This document shows positions 47,776 to 58,790 of a stretch of DNA of 64,000 nucleotides, in pieces. The stretch comes from Chaenocephalus aceratus (Eukaryota > Chordata > Actinopteri > Perciformes > Channichthyidae). The DNA lies in contig CM043789.1 in assembly GCA_023974075.1 (NCBI GenBank), positions 37,722,613 through 37,786,612 of the forward strand. The letters are read 5' to 3'. Positions within the stretch are counted from its first letter, which is position 1. Every line of letters starts with the position of its first letter. Both the position numbers and the translations under genes were made by a program. Below the pieces are notes generated by a model, which did not search any database, was not told the DNA's origin, and was given only the letters and a program-made list of their open reading frames with translations.

Positions 47776-47925
47776 ATGGATCGATTTTTAGTGAAGTTAC
47801 CTAAAGTTAAAGAGGAGACAGCGTCTGCCAGAAAACGTCAGCTTTGTTTTGAAATAAAAGTTGTGGCTCATCGGATATTTATGAGAAAATCCCTAATGTC
47901 AGAGTGCAAGTGAATGCAGCACAAG
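47776..47925 (+). pseudogene. ZBED5-like hAT transposase, N-terminal fragment
   Basis: From the ATG at 47776 the frame reads MDRFLVKLPKVKEETASARK, which resembles the lysine-rich beginning of ZBED5-like transposases before their BED finger. The finger itself is not readable; a second hAT interrupts the sequence at 47934. Assignment from the start motif and the family's ends. Confidence 0.6.
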
Positions 47926-48081
47926 ACACCAGCTAGGGCTGTGCAATTAATCGTATTTTAATCGCGATTACGATTATGGTTTGCGACGATTATGAAAACA
48001 GCATAATTGACAAAATATGATTATTTTGCTGGGTGCGCTTTCGCCCCTCCCTAAAAGCCCACTCGGCCACGTGGGAGTGAC

Positions 48082-48670
48082 ATGTGTTGTGAGTGTTCAG
48101 CCCGAGCGAAGATGTCAGAACAAGAGCAGCAACTCGTTAAAAAGAAGGGTAACACTATTTCCACTATTTGCAAGTACTTTGCCATTACATTTCACATCGC
48201 TAAAGATATGTGCCCAGTTAGCACTGTTAGCAACCAGGGCTTTAAGCAACGTGTCAACACGTTGGACAAGCGTTACGCGATGCCATCTCGGTATTATTTC
48301 AGCAGGTCTGCGCTGCCTGCACTATATGACAAATGCCGTGGGGAAGTTGAGAGAGATGTGGCGTCAGCAGACTACTTTGCTACCACAACGGACCTATGGT
48401 CTAGCCCTGGGGTGCCCAACCAGTCGATCGCGAGATGTGTCTAAAAATAGAACAACAATATTCAGTTTTATCGTTAATGTCCTGTAACATAATCTTCCTG
48501 TGCCAGAATAATGCACTTGAACGCATCAAAGCTTTGTGATTGGCCGGCGTCACCCCATGTGTCGGGGCGTGGCTGAGGGTCTTCAGAACAGGGGGCTTGT
48601 CACCTGCCTGCGCTCATCTCTGAAACCAGACCATGTCAACAGGCTGGTGTTTCTTGCAAAAAATCTTTAA
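48082..48670 (+). pseudogene. ZBED1-like hAT transposase, both ends kept, core missing
   Basis: The N-terminal part (48112-48407) is open and reads ITFHIAKDMCPVSTVSNQGF, LDKRYAMPSRYYFSR and ADYFATTTDLWSS, the last being the block with the first catalytic aspartate. The sequence then switches to a fragment of the Charlie-type hAT (48407-48574). Afterwards, from about 48590, it reads LVTCLRSSLKPDHVNRLVFL and then AKNL before the stop at 48668, the very end of such transposases. The rest of the catalytic core and most of the dimerisation domain are absent. The open N-terminus suggests this family was active fairly recently. Confidence 0.83.
48407..48574 (+). mobile_element. 168-bp terminal piece of the Charlie-type hAT
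   Basis: It starts CCTGGGGTGCCCAACCAGTC and matches, in reverse complement, the right end of the Charlie-type hAT at about 30170-30401, including GATTGGCCGGCGTCACCCCA. Only this end is present; there is no second terminus and no target duplication. It marks the place where the host transposase lost its middle. Confidence 0.78.
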
Positions 48671-49504
48671 GAGATGACATGAGCAGCCCTACCAGCATTT
48701 GCCATGGTGGCCAAAACATTTTTATTTGGTCTTAAATTGTAGTTCAACATTTATTTCCTGTTACTTCTGGACCATGACGGTTGGCCAGCCTTCAACGTTT
48801 AACTGAGTGGAATATGTTGAATATATTTTACAAAAATGTTGACTATATGTTAAGGAGTTTTCAGAAGGTTGTGACAGTGCACTGCAACATATTTGATTTA
48901 ATTTATTTTAATTTATCATATTAATAATATATGTTTAGTATGGTTTTGGAAGTGCGCTCCAACATATTTGTTGATCTTGTTTATTGGTAAAATATTATTT
49001 GTTTTAAAGTTCAATAAATGGTCAATGAATAATCGTCAAAATAATCGTGATATCAATTATTGACCCAAATAATCGTGATTATGATTTTTGCCATAATCGC
49101 ACAGCCCTAACGCCAGCCGCCTTGTAACCGCTCCCCCGGCCCTGGTGCGAGCGAGGAAATGTGATTGGCGGCGATTTCATTTGAACTGGACGGCGCATTC
49201 GGACCAGTCTATGATTCGGACCCAAGTACACGGAAGGAATGAGGTATTTGCGGTCTACAATGACAGAGAAGAGACTGTGAAGTTTGGCTGTGCTCAGCAT
49301 TGAATCAAAACGCACTAAAGCTTTAGATCTTAATCAGTTTGTGAGGCGTTTTGCTGTACAACATGGTAATCGCCACATTCAGCTGTAATAGGCATGCCAA
49401 CTTGAGCTCTGCTCACGGATGACTCGATGAGCATAAACAACGTGTGTAAAAAAAAAAAAATTCTTTGTGGGGGACTGCCCTCAAAAAACAGTCCTGAGAA
49501 AGTC

Positions 49505-50135
49505 AAATCAATCAATGTTTATTTATATAGCCCAATATCACAAATGTTACATTTGTCTCAGTGGTCTTCACAGTGTGTACAGAATATCAGTATGACAATA
49601 CGACACCCTCTAGTGTCCTTAGACCCTCACATCGTACAAGGAAAAACTTCCGGAGAAAACCCACAGTTTAAGGGGAACATGGGAGAAACCTCAGGGAGAA
49701 CAACAGAGGAGGGATCCCTCTCCCAGGACGGACAGACGTGCAATAGATGCTGTGTGTAAATTGAAAAGATAATACATTTACAACATAGTCCAAATGTTTG
49801 GAAATGCATGTGTGTATAATAAGAAGATGAATCCATGAGGATGTCAGCAATCTTGTGGGAGCCATCAGGGAAGTAGTATGGTGAGAGTCTGGCAGGACCG
49901 CAGAGACGGGTTCAGCCACGACTCGAAGTCCAGGACTCGGATCCAGTGCTCAGGATAGAGGATCCAGGACACATGACCACAGCAACAGGATTAGCCTCGA
50001 CTCAGGATCCCGGCGTAGATATGGACACAAAAAAGAGATTTAGGGGAAGCTGGGTTAATCGGAACATGAGAGTACACAGGTACAGACAGCCAGAAAGACG
50101 GAGTAAGGGGCCCCCCTCAACAGTCCAAGCCTATC
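49505..50135 (-). mobile_element. L2-like LINE, 3' untranslated part only
   Basis: On the minus strand this is the same module as 27103-27574 and the end of 35340-37026, ending in the TGAT tail at 49505 and extending a little further upstream (to about GGCTTGGACTGTTGAGGGG). There is no coding sequence. It lies inside hAT copy B, so it inserted after that hAT. Confidence 0.82.
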
Positions 50136-50646
50136 GCAGCTAAACTAACGTGTCTACATACATGCACTGCCTTAGTATAGGTTGAGGGAAAAGGGTAGCA
50201 AGTAAGAAGTAGGAAACGGAGGTGGAGAGGCACACAGGGAGAAAGGTCCCCATTGGAACCTGCATTTGTCAGAGGTAGGAGTGGGTCAGTGACTTCCACA
50301 CTCCCCGGCCGGGCTAGGCGTTCTCTGCAACCTGTTACCCTCTGATAATCAATAAGACGGTGTGTAAAACTACACTGCCCAGCCAAAAGAAAGTAAAGGC
50401 ATTCCACTGGATAATAATACCCCTGTCCCCTGCATTATAGCAACAACAATAATAATAATAATTGGGAGGGGGGGCGTGGCTGTTCTTATGCTCTCTGAGG
50501 GGAGGCTCACCTTCCCACACTTTGAAAACCCCTGCTGTTTGAGAAACCCATGTGATTTTGGAACATTGAACAATGTAAATCTATTCTAGTAAACCTCAAC
50601 AATGGAAATATGATCAGTAGAAATGGCCGTGACATGGGACCTTTAA

Positions 50647-52134
50647 TAAAACCACAGACCCCTTGTTGCTTGCCTCTTCTTTCTTTTGCATCTTACCTGA
50701 TGGATTTCTGGACTCCACCATGACTGTTCGGAGCGAACGCAGCGAGCCTCTCCTTCAGCAGGGACACAAGAATCAGCCTAAGATTGCTGCGTAGCGCCAC
50801 TGACAAAGAGAGACAGAATGACACAAAGACAACAAGCAGCAGGAGCAAAGAAGTAGCTGCCGAGCTGCAAAAGAAGAGTGGCTTTTCTCTGACGCACAGC
50901 ATAAATTGTATCTGTGAAAATTGGAAATCCCAACCATCCTCAGGCCGGCTCATACAACTGACAGAATGACCAGCTCCGAGAGCAGGCAGTACAACACGGC
51001 TACATTTAAGTTGATGTACATGTGTTTGTTTGGTCATTTGAAGTATGTAAAATAAATCAATCAATATTAGGTATTCCAATACATATGACAAATGTAGTCA
51101 AAAATACCAGCATTCTGTCGCATTTTGCAGTTATACACTCAGCATGCTTATTTTGACCCACAATTCTTTACGCAGCAGATATCTGAGCAAAGTTCAAGAC
51201 GCCATGTTTAGAAGTAGTACGTCTTAATAGTATGCGTACTGCATAATAGCCATTGATATGCTTTGGTTGTAGTTATTAATGTAATCGTGAGACTAAATCC
51301 ATGAATTGGCTATTATCATCGCTATTCCAATGTGGTGCCCGAAAGGGAATTCAAAAGTTTAATTCTGTTATCGAATGTAAATCCTATTTGATTTTTAAAT
51401 ACTTTTAATCTGTTGCATGTAGAAAGAAAATAAATATTAGTATTCATGAACCCTCAGCAGTTTCAGCTTTCAATGATTTTCCAAAAACATTCATTCTCCT
51501 CAAGCGAAGTTGCTGTTCACGAATTGCATTTTGCAACAAAAGTCAATTTGTTTAAACGGTCTAGCATAATTGTACAACAAACGGAGCTTGAATATGGATA
51601 AAGCGAGCATAATTACGGGGCTCTCCGTAGACACATTTGTCTGACCGAGAGCAGAGAGGTGTTTTAATAAACAAGCCTGTACGGTGTCCTGAGCAGAGCA
51701 GCTCTTAATGATGTCGAATGAAGACTATATCCGAGTGTCATGACACAGGTCGGAGAGACCCAGGGGACTGTGGTTTGAAACCCATTAGACCTCACTGTGA
51801 GAGGATGAACATGACTTCAGCTCTTACAGGTCACGTTAATGATCTGACTAATGCAACACATGATTGTTTCATTATCAATCAATCTCTAATGTGTTGGGGT
51901 GTATCTATTCATCTGGAAAACAGACAAGGTGAGGTCATCAAATGCCTTTTAAGGAAGACTGCACATGTGTGAAGCTGCAACCTTAAAAGAAATGATTGAA
52001 TGATCCATAAATCAATGATAAATGTAATGCCGATCCCCTACTGATCAATTCATCTCCAATTAGTAAAGTAAACAATACATTTACCGGTCCTGGCTTTGAG
52101 CTCCTGATGAATGAGGTCAGTCGATGTTTTTACA
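50647..52134. other. Non-coding, nothing recognised
   Basis: Right flank of the nested region. No recognised coding exon or element ends; the minus-strand frame at 50693-51091 lacks known motifs. Confidence 0.4.
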
Positions 52135-52285
52135 TTACATGTTTGTTTTTTTACCCAAAGCGACTTACTGTAGACAATCTCCACAGGAGCAATTTGGGGT
52201 GAAGTGTCTCAGGGACACAACGACATGCTGACTGCAGTGGGGTTTGAACCCACTACGCCACACGCCCCCATACATCGTTAATTAA
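52135..52285 (-). repeat. tRNA-derived SINE fragment
   Basis: On the minus strand it reads GTGTGGCGTAGTGGGTTCAA, a box A directly followed by box B-like sequence, then CCTGAGACACTTCACCCC, ATTGCTCCTGTGGAGATTGT and a tail AAGTCGCTTTGGGTAAAA. It shares the middle part with the dimeric SINE, but the tail differs, so it is a related family. Confidence 0.65.
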
Positions 52286-53203
52286 ATAGCAGGTTTACTT
52301 AAAACAAGGCTTGTGGTGTGTGAATAATGTATTTTCTGTTATATTGATTAAAAGGCTGTTATAGATCTAAAAATAGGTCGATAGTTTCAGGGATCTGTCC
52401 ATGGTGCTGACGTTGGGTTTGTGCAGCAGTGAAGCGGTTGGCTTGTTGCCGGGGACTACAGGTTTGCGAAGCTCCCGAGTCAAACATTCCCATGTGAGTT
52501 AAAGCATCAATAAAACTGTGAAAGTGTATAAAGTGTCATATTTTATCATTTTTACCTAAAGGACTGGGGACAAAAATGTCATCAATAAAGTAGGAGAAAT
52601 GATTGACGAAGAAGTACAGGACTTTTCGGCTACTGTCACAGAGCTCACATAAATACAGAGTGCTCGTGTTGGCAGGATGTGCGCTTCACACGGTAAGCTC
52701 AATAATCGACCAAGTGGATCTCAGCTCAATCCCAGAGGACCGAAGCCAACCCTGAAGTGACAGAAGTCAATGCAGGTGCTCAGTGTTGACACGCACTGTC
52801 CAATCAACAACATTCATCCAACATTCTTTCTAAAGACGGGCACACAGCAACATGTCTTAGTATGCTTGTGGGGACCCTTTATTGATTATCTAGCATAGAG
52901 GGCTGCACAATTAATCAAAATGTTATCAAAATTGCAATATCGACTAGTGTAATATTGAAATAGCAGGAAGCATATGTGAGAATACTGTTTTGATTGTATT
53001 GTGAAGCTGCAGGGATATTTATAAAAAAATCATATTGTACAGACTAAATAAAGACATATTTGTTTGATACTCATATATCACAAAATATCAATTATTTATA
53101 TAATATAGCTGTAATTATTCCTCTTGTCCATAATTTCCAAGAACTGATTTCTTGCTTGTGCCATTTCAATGTAACACATGAGGGCCACAATCAACAACAA
53201 TAC
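52286..53203. other. Non-coding with one possible hAT end
   Basis: At about 52900 GAGGGCTGCACAATTAATCA resembles the terminus of the TAGGGCTG hAT families, but I find no second end. The rest holds nothing recognised. Confidence 0.4.
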
Positions 53204-54266
53204 ATTATAATTAGGGCTGTCAAACGATTACATTTTTTAATCAGATTAAAAATTAATTAATCATGATTAATCACCATTCGAACTATGTCCAAAATATGCC
53301 ATTTATTTATGTATATTGTTGTGGGAATGGAAAGATAAACGAAAGATGGCGGATATATCCATTGAACATACAGTATCTATGTTTATTATAACATTTTTTC
53401 TGCGTGTCAAAATGAAAGACAGCCCACACACCTATCAATCATCAAACCGTGGGGTCTTAATTCATTACGTGTTGATTTCTATCAATGGGGGAGTACTTCA
53501 GGAAAGTCGACAGAAGGGGGGGGGGGGGCGCGCTAGTGGTGACCACAGAGTGTGAACGTTGTGATCAGCTGTTTTAGCGCAGTTCTCCAGTGAAGGGGGG
53601 AGTCTCCCTCCGCAGCCGGTTGGCGTAGTTTTGGCACAGTTCCATTGTACAGACCGACGTTAACAGCAGCCCTGTCTGCGCACACGGAGACCGACTCTGT
53701 CGTCCGGTGATCTAACCGCCTTCTGGAAAAGCTTCACAAGTACGTCGGTACGCAAATGCGCTTTGTGACACAAGTGACGGTACGCATTTCAGATTATGCA
53801 CATAACCTGCGTACCAGTTATGTGCACCCCTGTACCAGAGCCATATTATTACTATTATATGGCTCTGCCCTGTACTACAGCAAAAGTATTCTGCGTCGGG
53901 ACTTCCTGCAACAACACCACGCCGTTATCAAAGATGTTCTATTGAGAAGACGATCACTACGTGACAAAAGTTTTCAAAACCGTGGCTACTGAAATCAATC
54001 TTACTAACTGCTGTCTGTGCAATTTACTCCGCGCGAGTTGGCGGACTTTATTTTGCTTACTTTAACATCATGTCTCATGGTGGGGCTAAGCCATTTATTG
54101 GTATGGGTGTAGCCTACCCCAGCCATACCCTGGCGCTGCCACTGGCGGCACGTATGGGGCGGGCCATTCTGCACATGCGTTAAATGCGTTAAATATTTTA
54201 ACGCAATTAATTCAAAAAATTAATTACCGCCGTTAACGCGATAATTTTGACAGCACTAATTATAAT
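53204..54266 (+). mobile_element. Non-autonomous hAT-like element (long copy)
   Basis: The element spans 53212-54258 (1047 bp), begins TAGGGCTGTCAAACGATT and ends AATTTTGACAGCACTA, flanked by an exact 8-bp ATTATAAT (53204-53211, 54259-54266). It is the inverted counterpart of 2682-3524 and holds about 200 bp more (about 53531-53730). A 78-residue frame (53756-53992) differs from the other copy by one residue, but it resembles no known protein. Internal blocks near 53825 and 54140 look like hAT termini of other families. Confidence 0.9.
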
Positions 54267-54316
54267 CCAAGCAATCTACAAAATCCCTCTGTGTTATCGT
54301 CCCACCACACCTTCAT

Positions 54317-55233
54317 TAAAGGCCCTGTCCCACTGTCCCGAAATTGACACCCGATGGACACACGATAAAGGAAATGTTCAAATTCGGCTGTGATCGTAGC
54401 AACATCGGGCCATTCGTGAGGGCATCTAAGCCATCGTATGACCGCCGGTGGAGTTTCTCAGGCTCCGGCAGCAACTTCGTGAGCGGCAACTTCGTAAGGC
54501 ACTCGTAAGGGCATCTTGTCAAGTCGTGTCATCTTCGTGTTATCATCGGTGCATTCGCCCTCACTCTGATCGGGGCGAATGCCCGATGGCACCGATGGTA
54601 ACAAGATGCCCTCACGATGGCATTACGAAGGGCAACATTGACACACAAATTCAACACGAAGATGAACCTTCGCAAGGTCCTTCAGCAATTTTTTGGCATG
54701 CCAAAGATTTTGCCACCGCTCACGAAGTTGCTGCAGGAGCCTGAGAAACTCCACCGGCGGTCATACGAAGGCTTAAGATGCCCTCACGAATGGCCCGATG
54801 TTGCTACGATCACAGCCGAATTTGAACATTTCCTTTATCGTGTGTCCATCGGGTTGTTTTATTGCACAACAAAATCATGTAAACATATTATGTAAATAAC
54901 CCAATTTGTGTTCTGTGAAACTGATATAATATATTATTTTGAAGGCGAGTTGACAGGAAGTTGTTGTTGCTATGGAAACAACATGACGGAGAAAACGTAA
55001 TATCTTCTACATATAAAGACGGAGAAAGTAAAGAACAAAGTCTGAAAATATCAGTACAGTATCATAGTATTGTAACATAATTGTTTTTGTTACTTTCGTT
55101 GCAGTTGTATGTCTTAAATGTATGTAAATGTTGCCTTCGTGTGTGGTTCGGGGCCATCTTCGTGCGAAATTCACAATTCCATATTCGTGTGTCCATCGGG
55201 TGTCAACTTCGGGACAGTGTGACAGGGGCTTTA
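54317..55233. mobile_element. TIR element with long internal inverted repeat (Harbinger-like MITE)
   Basis: The element spans about 54320-55230. The ends AGGCCCTGTCCCACTGTCCC and the complementary right end pair over about 45 bp with a few mismatches. Flanks are TAA at the left and TTA at the right, near the 3-bp duplication of Harbinger but not exact. The ends resemble the AGGCCCTGACAC terminus of the 38.1-kb Harbinger element. No coding sequence. Confidence 0.72.
54349..54854. repeat. Inverted repeat, arms of about 140 bp
   Basis: The left arm (54349-54487) and right arm (about 54716-54854) are reverse complements with few mismatches, for example GGCTGTGATCGTAGCAACAT on the left against its complement on the right. 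The loop is about 230 bp and itself contains a smaller inverted repeat around 54555-54600 (GGGCATTCG/CGAATGCCC type). Transcribed RNA would fold into a long hairpin. Confidence 0.88.
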
Positions 55234-55299
55234 GGGAATACAAAAACAGGTAGACTTGTACAATTGTGTTGGCATGATGGTCAGATAAAGAAATATTAT

Positions 55300-55490
55300 G
55301 TTTGACCTCCACCAACAAGGTTATGTTTTCAGTTATGTGTTTGTTTTTATGTGTCTGGTGGATTATAGATAATGGACAGGAAGGATTTTAATGGAACATG
55401 GTGGGAGGATGTAGTAAAGGCCAAGGAACACATTACATTTTGGAGTGGATCCGAATCACAGGGCCCTTCATATATTGACACTAGAGAGTT
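55300..55490. repeat. Dispersed fish repeat, fragment
   Basis: The order GACCTCCACCAACAAGGTTA, TGTTTTCAGTT, GGTGGGAGGATG, CACATTACATTTTGGAGTGG and ATCCGAATCACAG is a repeat I know from many fish genomes. Its class is uncertain to me. Boundaries approximate. Confidence 0.5.
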
Positions 55491-58364
55491 AGTGGAAGTG
55501 TGGTAGACACAAATATAGAATCTACGCTTGATAAGGCTAAAGCCTATTTGGAAAAGGTTATGTAAAATAGATGTTATACGAACATCCTTAAAGTATCTGT
55601 AGGCCTTCGGTGCTTCTGAAGTATTTTATCTGATCTCTCCGATTGGACCAATACTTACTTCAGACACAGACAATATGGCTACTCTATGAGGTAGCATACA
55701 AATATACTAAGGTCTAAGGTGCATAAATACCCACAAAAGCAATCTTCCTTCCATATCTACACACAACATGCTGTTTGTGTTTGCCTTTTACATGGTTACC
55801 TACAGTATTTTCTAGGTCCTTTTTCTATTTTGTTACGTTGAGTAAAAGCAGAAATAGCTTCCATCATTATCTAGTAAACGCGTTTCTTTGAGTTTGGCTA
55901 CTTCAATGAGACCAACAGATTTGTTAAGGGTCCTTTTAACCATTTGGAAGCACATAATTGGCCCCCTACCATTAGGAATCTAAGAAACCTCAGGCAATAA
56001 ATCAGAAGTGGTTCCATTGGTTCAACCCTGCAATTATACCAGTGTTAAAAATAACTTCCTACATCATTCTTCTGTTAAGAATTTGTTCTTCAAAGGAAAC
56101 ATGCTATGTGAAAAGGGAGATTGAAAGCAGCAGAAAGAGAGCCTTCTTGTTGGAAAAACTCTAAAGTGCCATATGCGTACAGTATCTAAGCTCATGTGAG
56201 ACCTTCCTGCCGCAAAATGCTTGTTTGGGTATGTGTACTTCACAGATTTGATGCTTCCGTCACCAGCACGGGCGCAGATGGCCCTGCTCTCTCTCAACCA
56301 CCCCATCTGCAAAGCTGCCGTCCCACAAAATCACTCTTGTACCTGCCATTGTTTTCTTGATTGCTTCCTGTACCTCTGACTTTGGCCTTAGGGATAACAT
56401 CGATTAGCAAAAGACCACTCTCTATTTATTATCATTATGTATTTTCCTCAGCCATGCTCCGCTCTGAGAACTATTCCCGAACCACCGGAGCCAATTAATG
56501 TCCAAACAGATGTGCAACGCCGAGAGCTAAGCTTGGCCGCAGGGGTCAAGCAGCCAGAATCTAATCTCCTCGACAGAATTGCATTTCCGCCAATATGGCC
56601 CCATACCTGCTGACCTGCTCTAGGGCCAACAAAAGAGTGGACAGCTTCTGCGTAATCGCATGTTGTAATTGCAGTGGAATAACTCTACATGACCTGAGAG
56701 CAGCAACACGTTGGTGTCTGGTAGTGCTGTGTTGGACTCATGGCTGCGGAGACTAAGCTGCCAACAACAGAAAGCCTAATGAGGAGAAGTGCCTCAGTTC
56801 TATTTGATTCTTAATGTGTCATACGATCATGTCTTTGATGTGCGTTCCCATGTCTTTCCTCTCCTCATTTCATTCTGATTTGTGTTTGCGGAGAAAGGAG
56901 AGGGAGATGCAAACACAGAGAAATGAAATACCTGAGGCAAAAGTGGGACTTTACACTTGAAAGTGGAAAGCATTACTTATGCATTAGGTATGTCTTTGAA
57001 GAACCCAAAGAATGCGTATTTCCCTATTCCTTCCCCCCAAAATAATACCGATAAAATCAATTATTCATATGTAAATGTTTGTTTCACTTCAAAAACAAGT
57101 ATGACATGAGCCTTGATGTTGGAAAACTGTTCCTGCAGTAACCCACAGTCACAATGCCCGCTTTGGAAGTTTGTGCTTTTCTTCTAAAGTTATTCAGAGC
57201 CGTCCTGAATAAACATTGATACATTAAGCCAGTCCATGTTTTTTATGTTAATGTTATCAACCAACATTTAATCACGGACTAAATGACCTGTAAAACAGGA
57301 AAAAGGGGGGATGTCAGTGCAAGAGTTCAAATGTAGGCAAGGACTCAGAGAAGCAAACACGATGAAAAAGGAGGTGTGTCCAAAGCTTAGTCAACAACTG
57401 TTATGAGACAAATGATCAAGTGCACTCTGCTGATTTTCTTTGTTAATCGTGTGCATTCCTTAGTTAAGAACATTCTGATTAACATACAACTCTACTGGAT
57501 AAACTCTGTGCTTTGGAATTGAATTACTTCAGCATTAAATACTTTGAGCTGATTAAACTCAGAACCGTTTAATTTCATAAAAGCAAAACACAATCATCAT
57601 CAGGTGAACTTCAGAAATTACCCGTAGAACTATTGTGCCAATTTATTTAACAACATTATCATACAATATAAGCTCCTGATGAGTTCCTGATGGTCTACGC
57701 AGACAAACCAAAATATCTGCAGTAACATGTTCATTAGTTAAGAAGCTCTTGGCGATGCACAGCTTCATGATTAGGGAGTGTTTTCATTTGTAATTTTTAG
57801 CACTCGGGAAGGAAAGAGAGGGGAATTCTGCAGATGAAGCCCATAATTAAGCTCGAGACCAGATGTTTCAGATACAAGGAGAAGAGTTTTTTACATAAAG
57901 ATTAGAACTTTGTGGTGAAAATGTACCCAAAAGAAACCCATTACTCGGGTTTTGCATAATGGGAATGCCATGCAGACCCAACTCAGGATCAGCAGTGTAT
58001 CTGTACGTCAGCTGATCTCCACTGATCACCAAGAAAATCCAACTCATCAAAACAAGTTTCCCTTGTGACGCCTATTTTCGCTAGAACAACAATCATCTAC
58101 ATGCAAGTAACACAACAACCCTCTACCGTTCGTGGGGGTAATAACAGAAGCAAATTAGTAGGTAAGCGGACCATATTATTGAGAAACCTCGTCCGTAAAT
58201 AAGAGGGTAGGATGGTAAACAACTTACGCTATAGGAATGTCCTCGACTAATTTGAATTATTCATCTAACACTCATATCATTTTGTCAACTAATGAATAAC
58301 TTGGGTTGATTAAATCGACAGATCTGCAGAATAAAGCTTCTCTGTAGAGAATCTTGCATAAATT
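55491..58364. other. Non-coding, apparently unique sequence
   Basis: Nearly 3 kb without recognised elements or coding exons. The minus-strand frame at 56064-56312 lacks known motifs. Low repeat content compared with the rest of the window. Confidence 0.4.
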
Positions 58365-58790
58365 AAGTAATAATAATAATTCCTTATAGCGCTTTTCCAG
58401 ATGCTCAAAGCGCTTTACAGATACACATTACACATATTTTTTTATACATGCAATGGTCACTGTGGACAATACCCACAGCAGCAAGTTCAGGTGAAGTGTC
58501 TTGCCCAAGGACACACCGGCTTTACAGACGCAGCAGCGGCGGGTTTCACCCCTTGATCTGATGATCATTGCACCGCGCACTGCGCCACACCGTCCATCTT
58601 CACGCCTCGAGGTCATCGAGGCGCTTTTACAAGTACACATTGGTATTATACATGTACTGTGGACAATACCCACAGGAGCAAATCCGGGTGAAGTGTCTTG
58701 GAGGAGCGGGTTTCGAACTGGAGTTCCCCAGCACCCCCCTTGATCTGATGATCGGATGCACAGACCACTGCGCCACCCGTCCCAAGTAAT
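58365..58790 (-). repeat. Dimeric tRNA-derived SINE, copy B
   Basis: On the minus strand two tRNA-like units follow each other. Unit 1: box A GTGGCGCAGTGGTCTG and box B AGTTCGAAACC, then the common block ACACTTCACCCGGATTTGCT. Unit 2: box A GTGGCGCAGTGCGC with a degraded box B (GGGTGAAACCC), the same common block, and a tail AAAGCGCTTTGAGCATCTGG ending in (ATT)n. AAGTAAT occurs on both sides (58365-58371, 58784-58790), a likely target duplication. Unit 1 should hold the working RNA polymerase III promoter, if any. Confidence 0.85.

Larger units (their letters stand above)
47926..49117 (+). mobile_element. ZBED1-like hAT element inside copy B
   Basis: The element spans 47934-49109 (1176 bp), begins TAGGGCTGTGCAATTAATCG and ends CGCACAGCCCTA. 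It is flanked by ACACCAGC and ACGCCAGC, an 8-bp duplication with one mismatch. It keeps both termini of a transposase gene but has lost the middle. The 280-bp MITE at 20505-20784 has the same ends. Confidence 0.9.
47629..50542 (+). mobile_element. hAT element, ZBED5-like family, copy B, heavily interrupted
   Basis: The element spans 47637-50534, begins CAGCGGTTTTCAAGGTGTGA and ends CACACTTTGAAAACCCCTG, flanked by an exact 8-bp CTGTTTGA (47629-47636, 50535-50542). It is the same family as 4175-5563. It keeps the start of the transposase gene but not its C-terminus, the opposite of copy A. Inside are a second hAT (47934-49109) and an L2 tail (49505-50135). Confidence 0.9.
47457..50646. mobile_element. 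piggyBac-like (TTAA) MITE, outermost shell of a four-level nest
   Basis: The element spans 47461-50642. The left end is AGGGCCCATGTCATG, the right end CGTGACATGGGACCT, and TTAA flanks both sides (47457-47460, 50643-50646). The ends belong to a fish repeat I know as very common. Without the hAT inside, it would be only about 280 bp, with no coding potential. The TTAA suggests piggyBac, but this rests on the duplication only. Confidence 0.82.

Noticed and set aside
52200..52260. A tRNA gene on the minus strand
   Set aside because: Box A and box B are almost fused and no cloverleaf can form; it is the head of a SINE.
58690..58783. A genuine tRNA gene on the minus strand
   Set aside because: Good A and B boxes, but no acceptor stem pairing, and followed by SINE body and (ATT)n tail.
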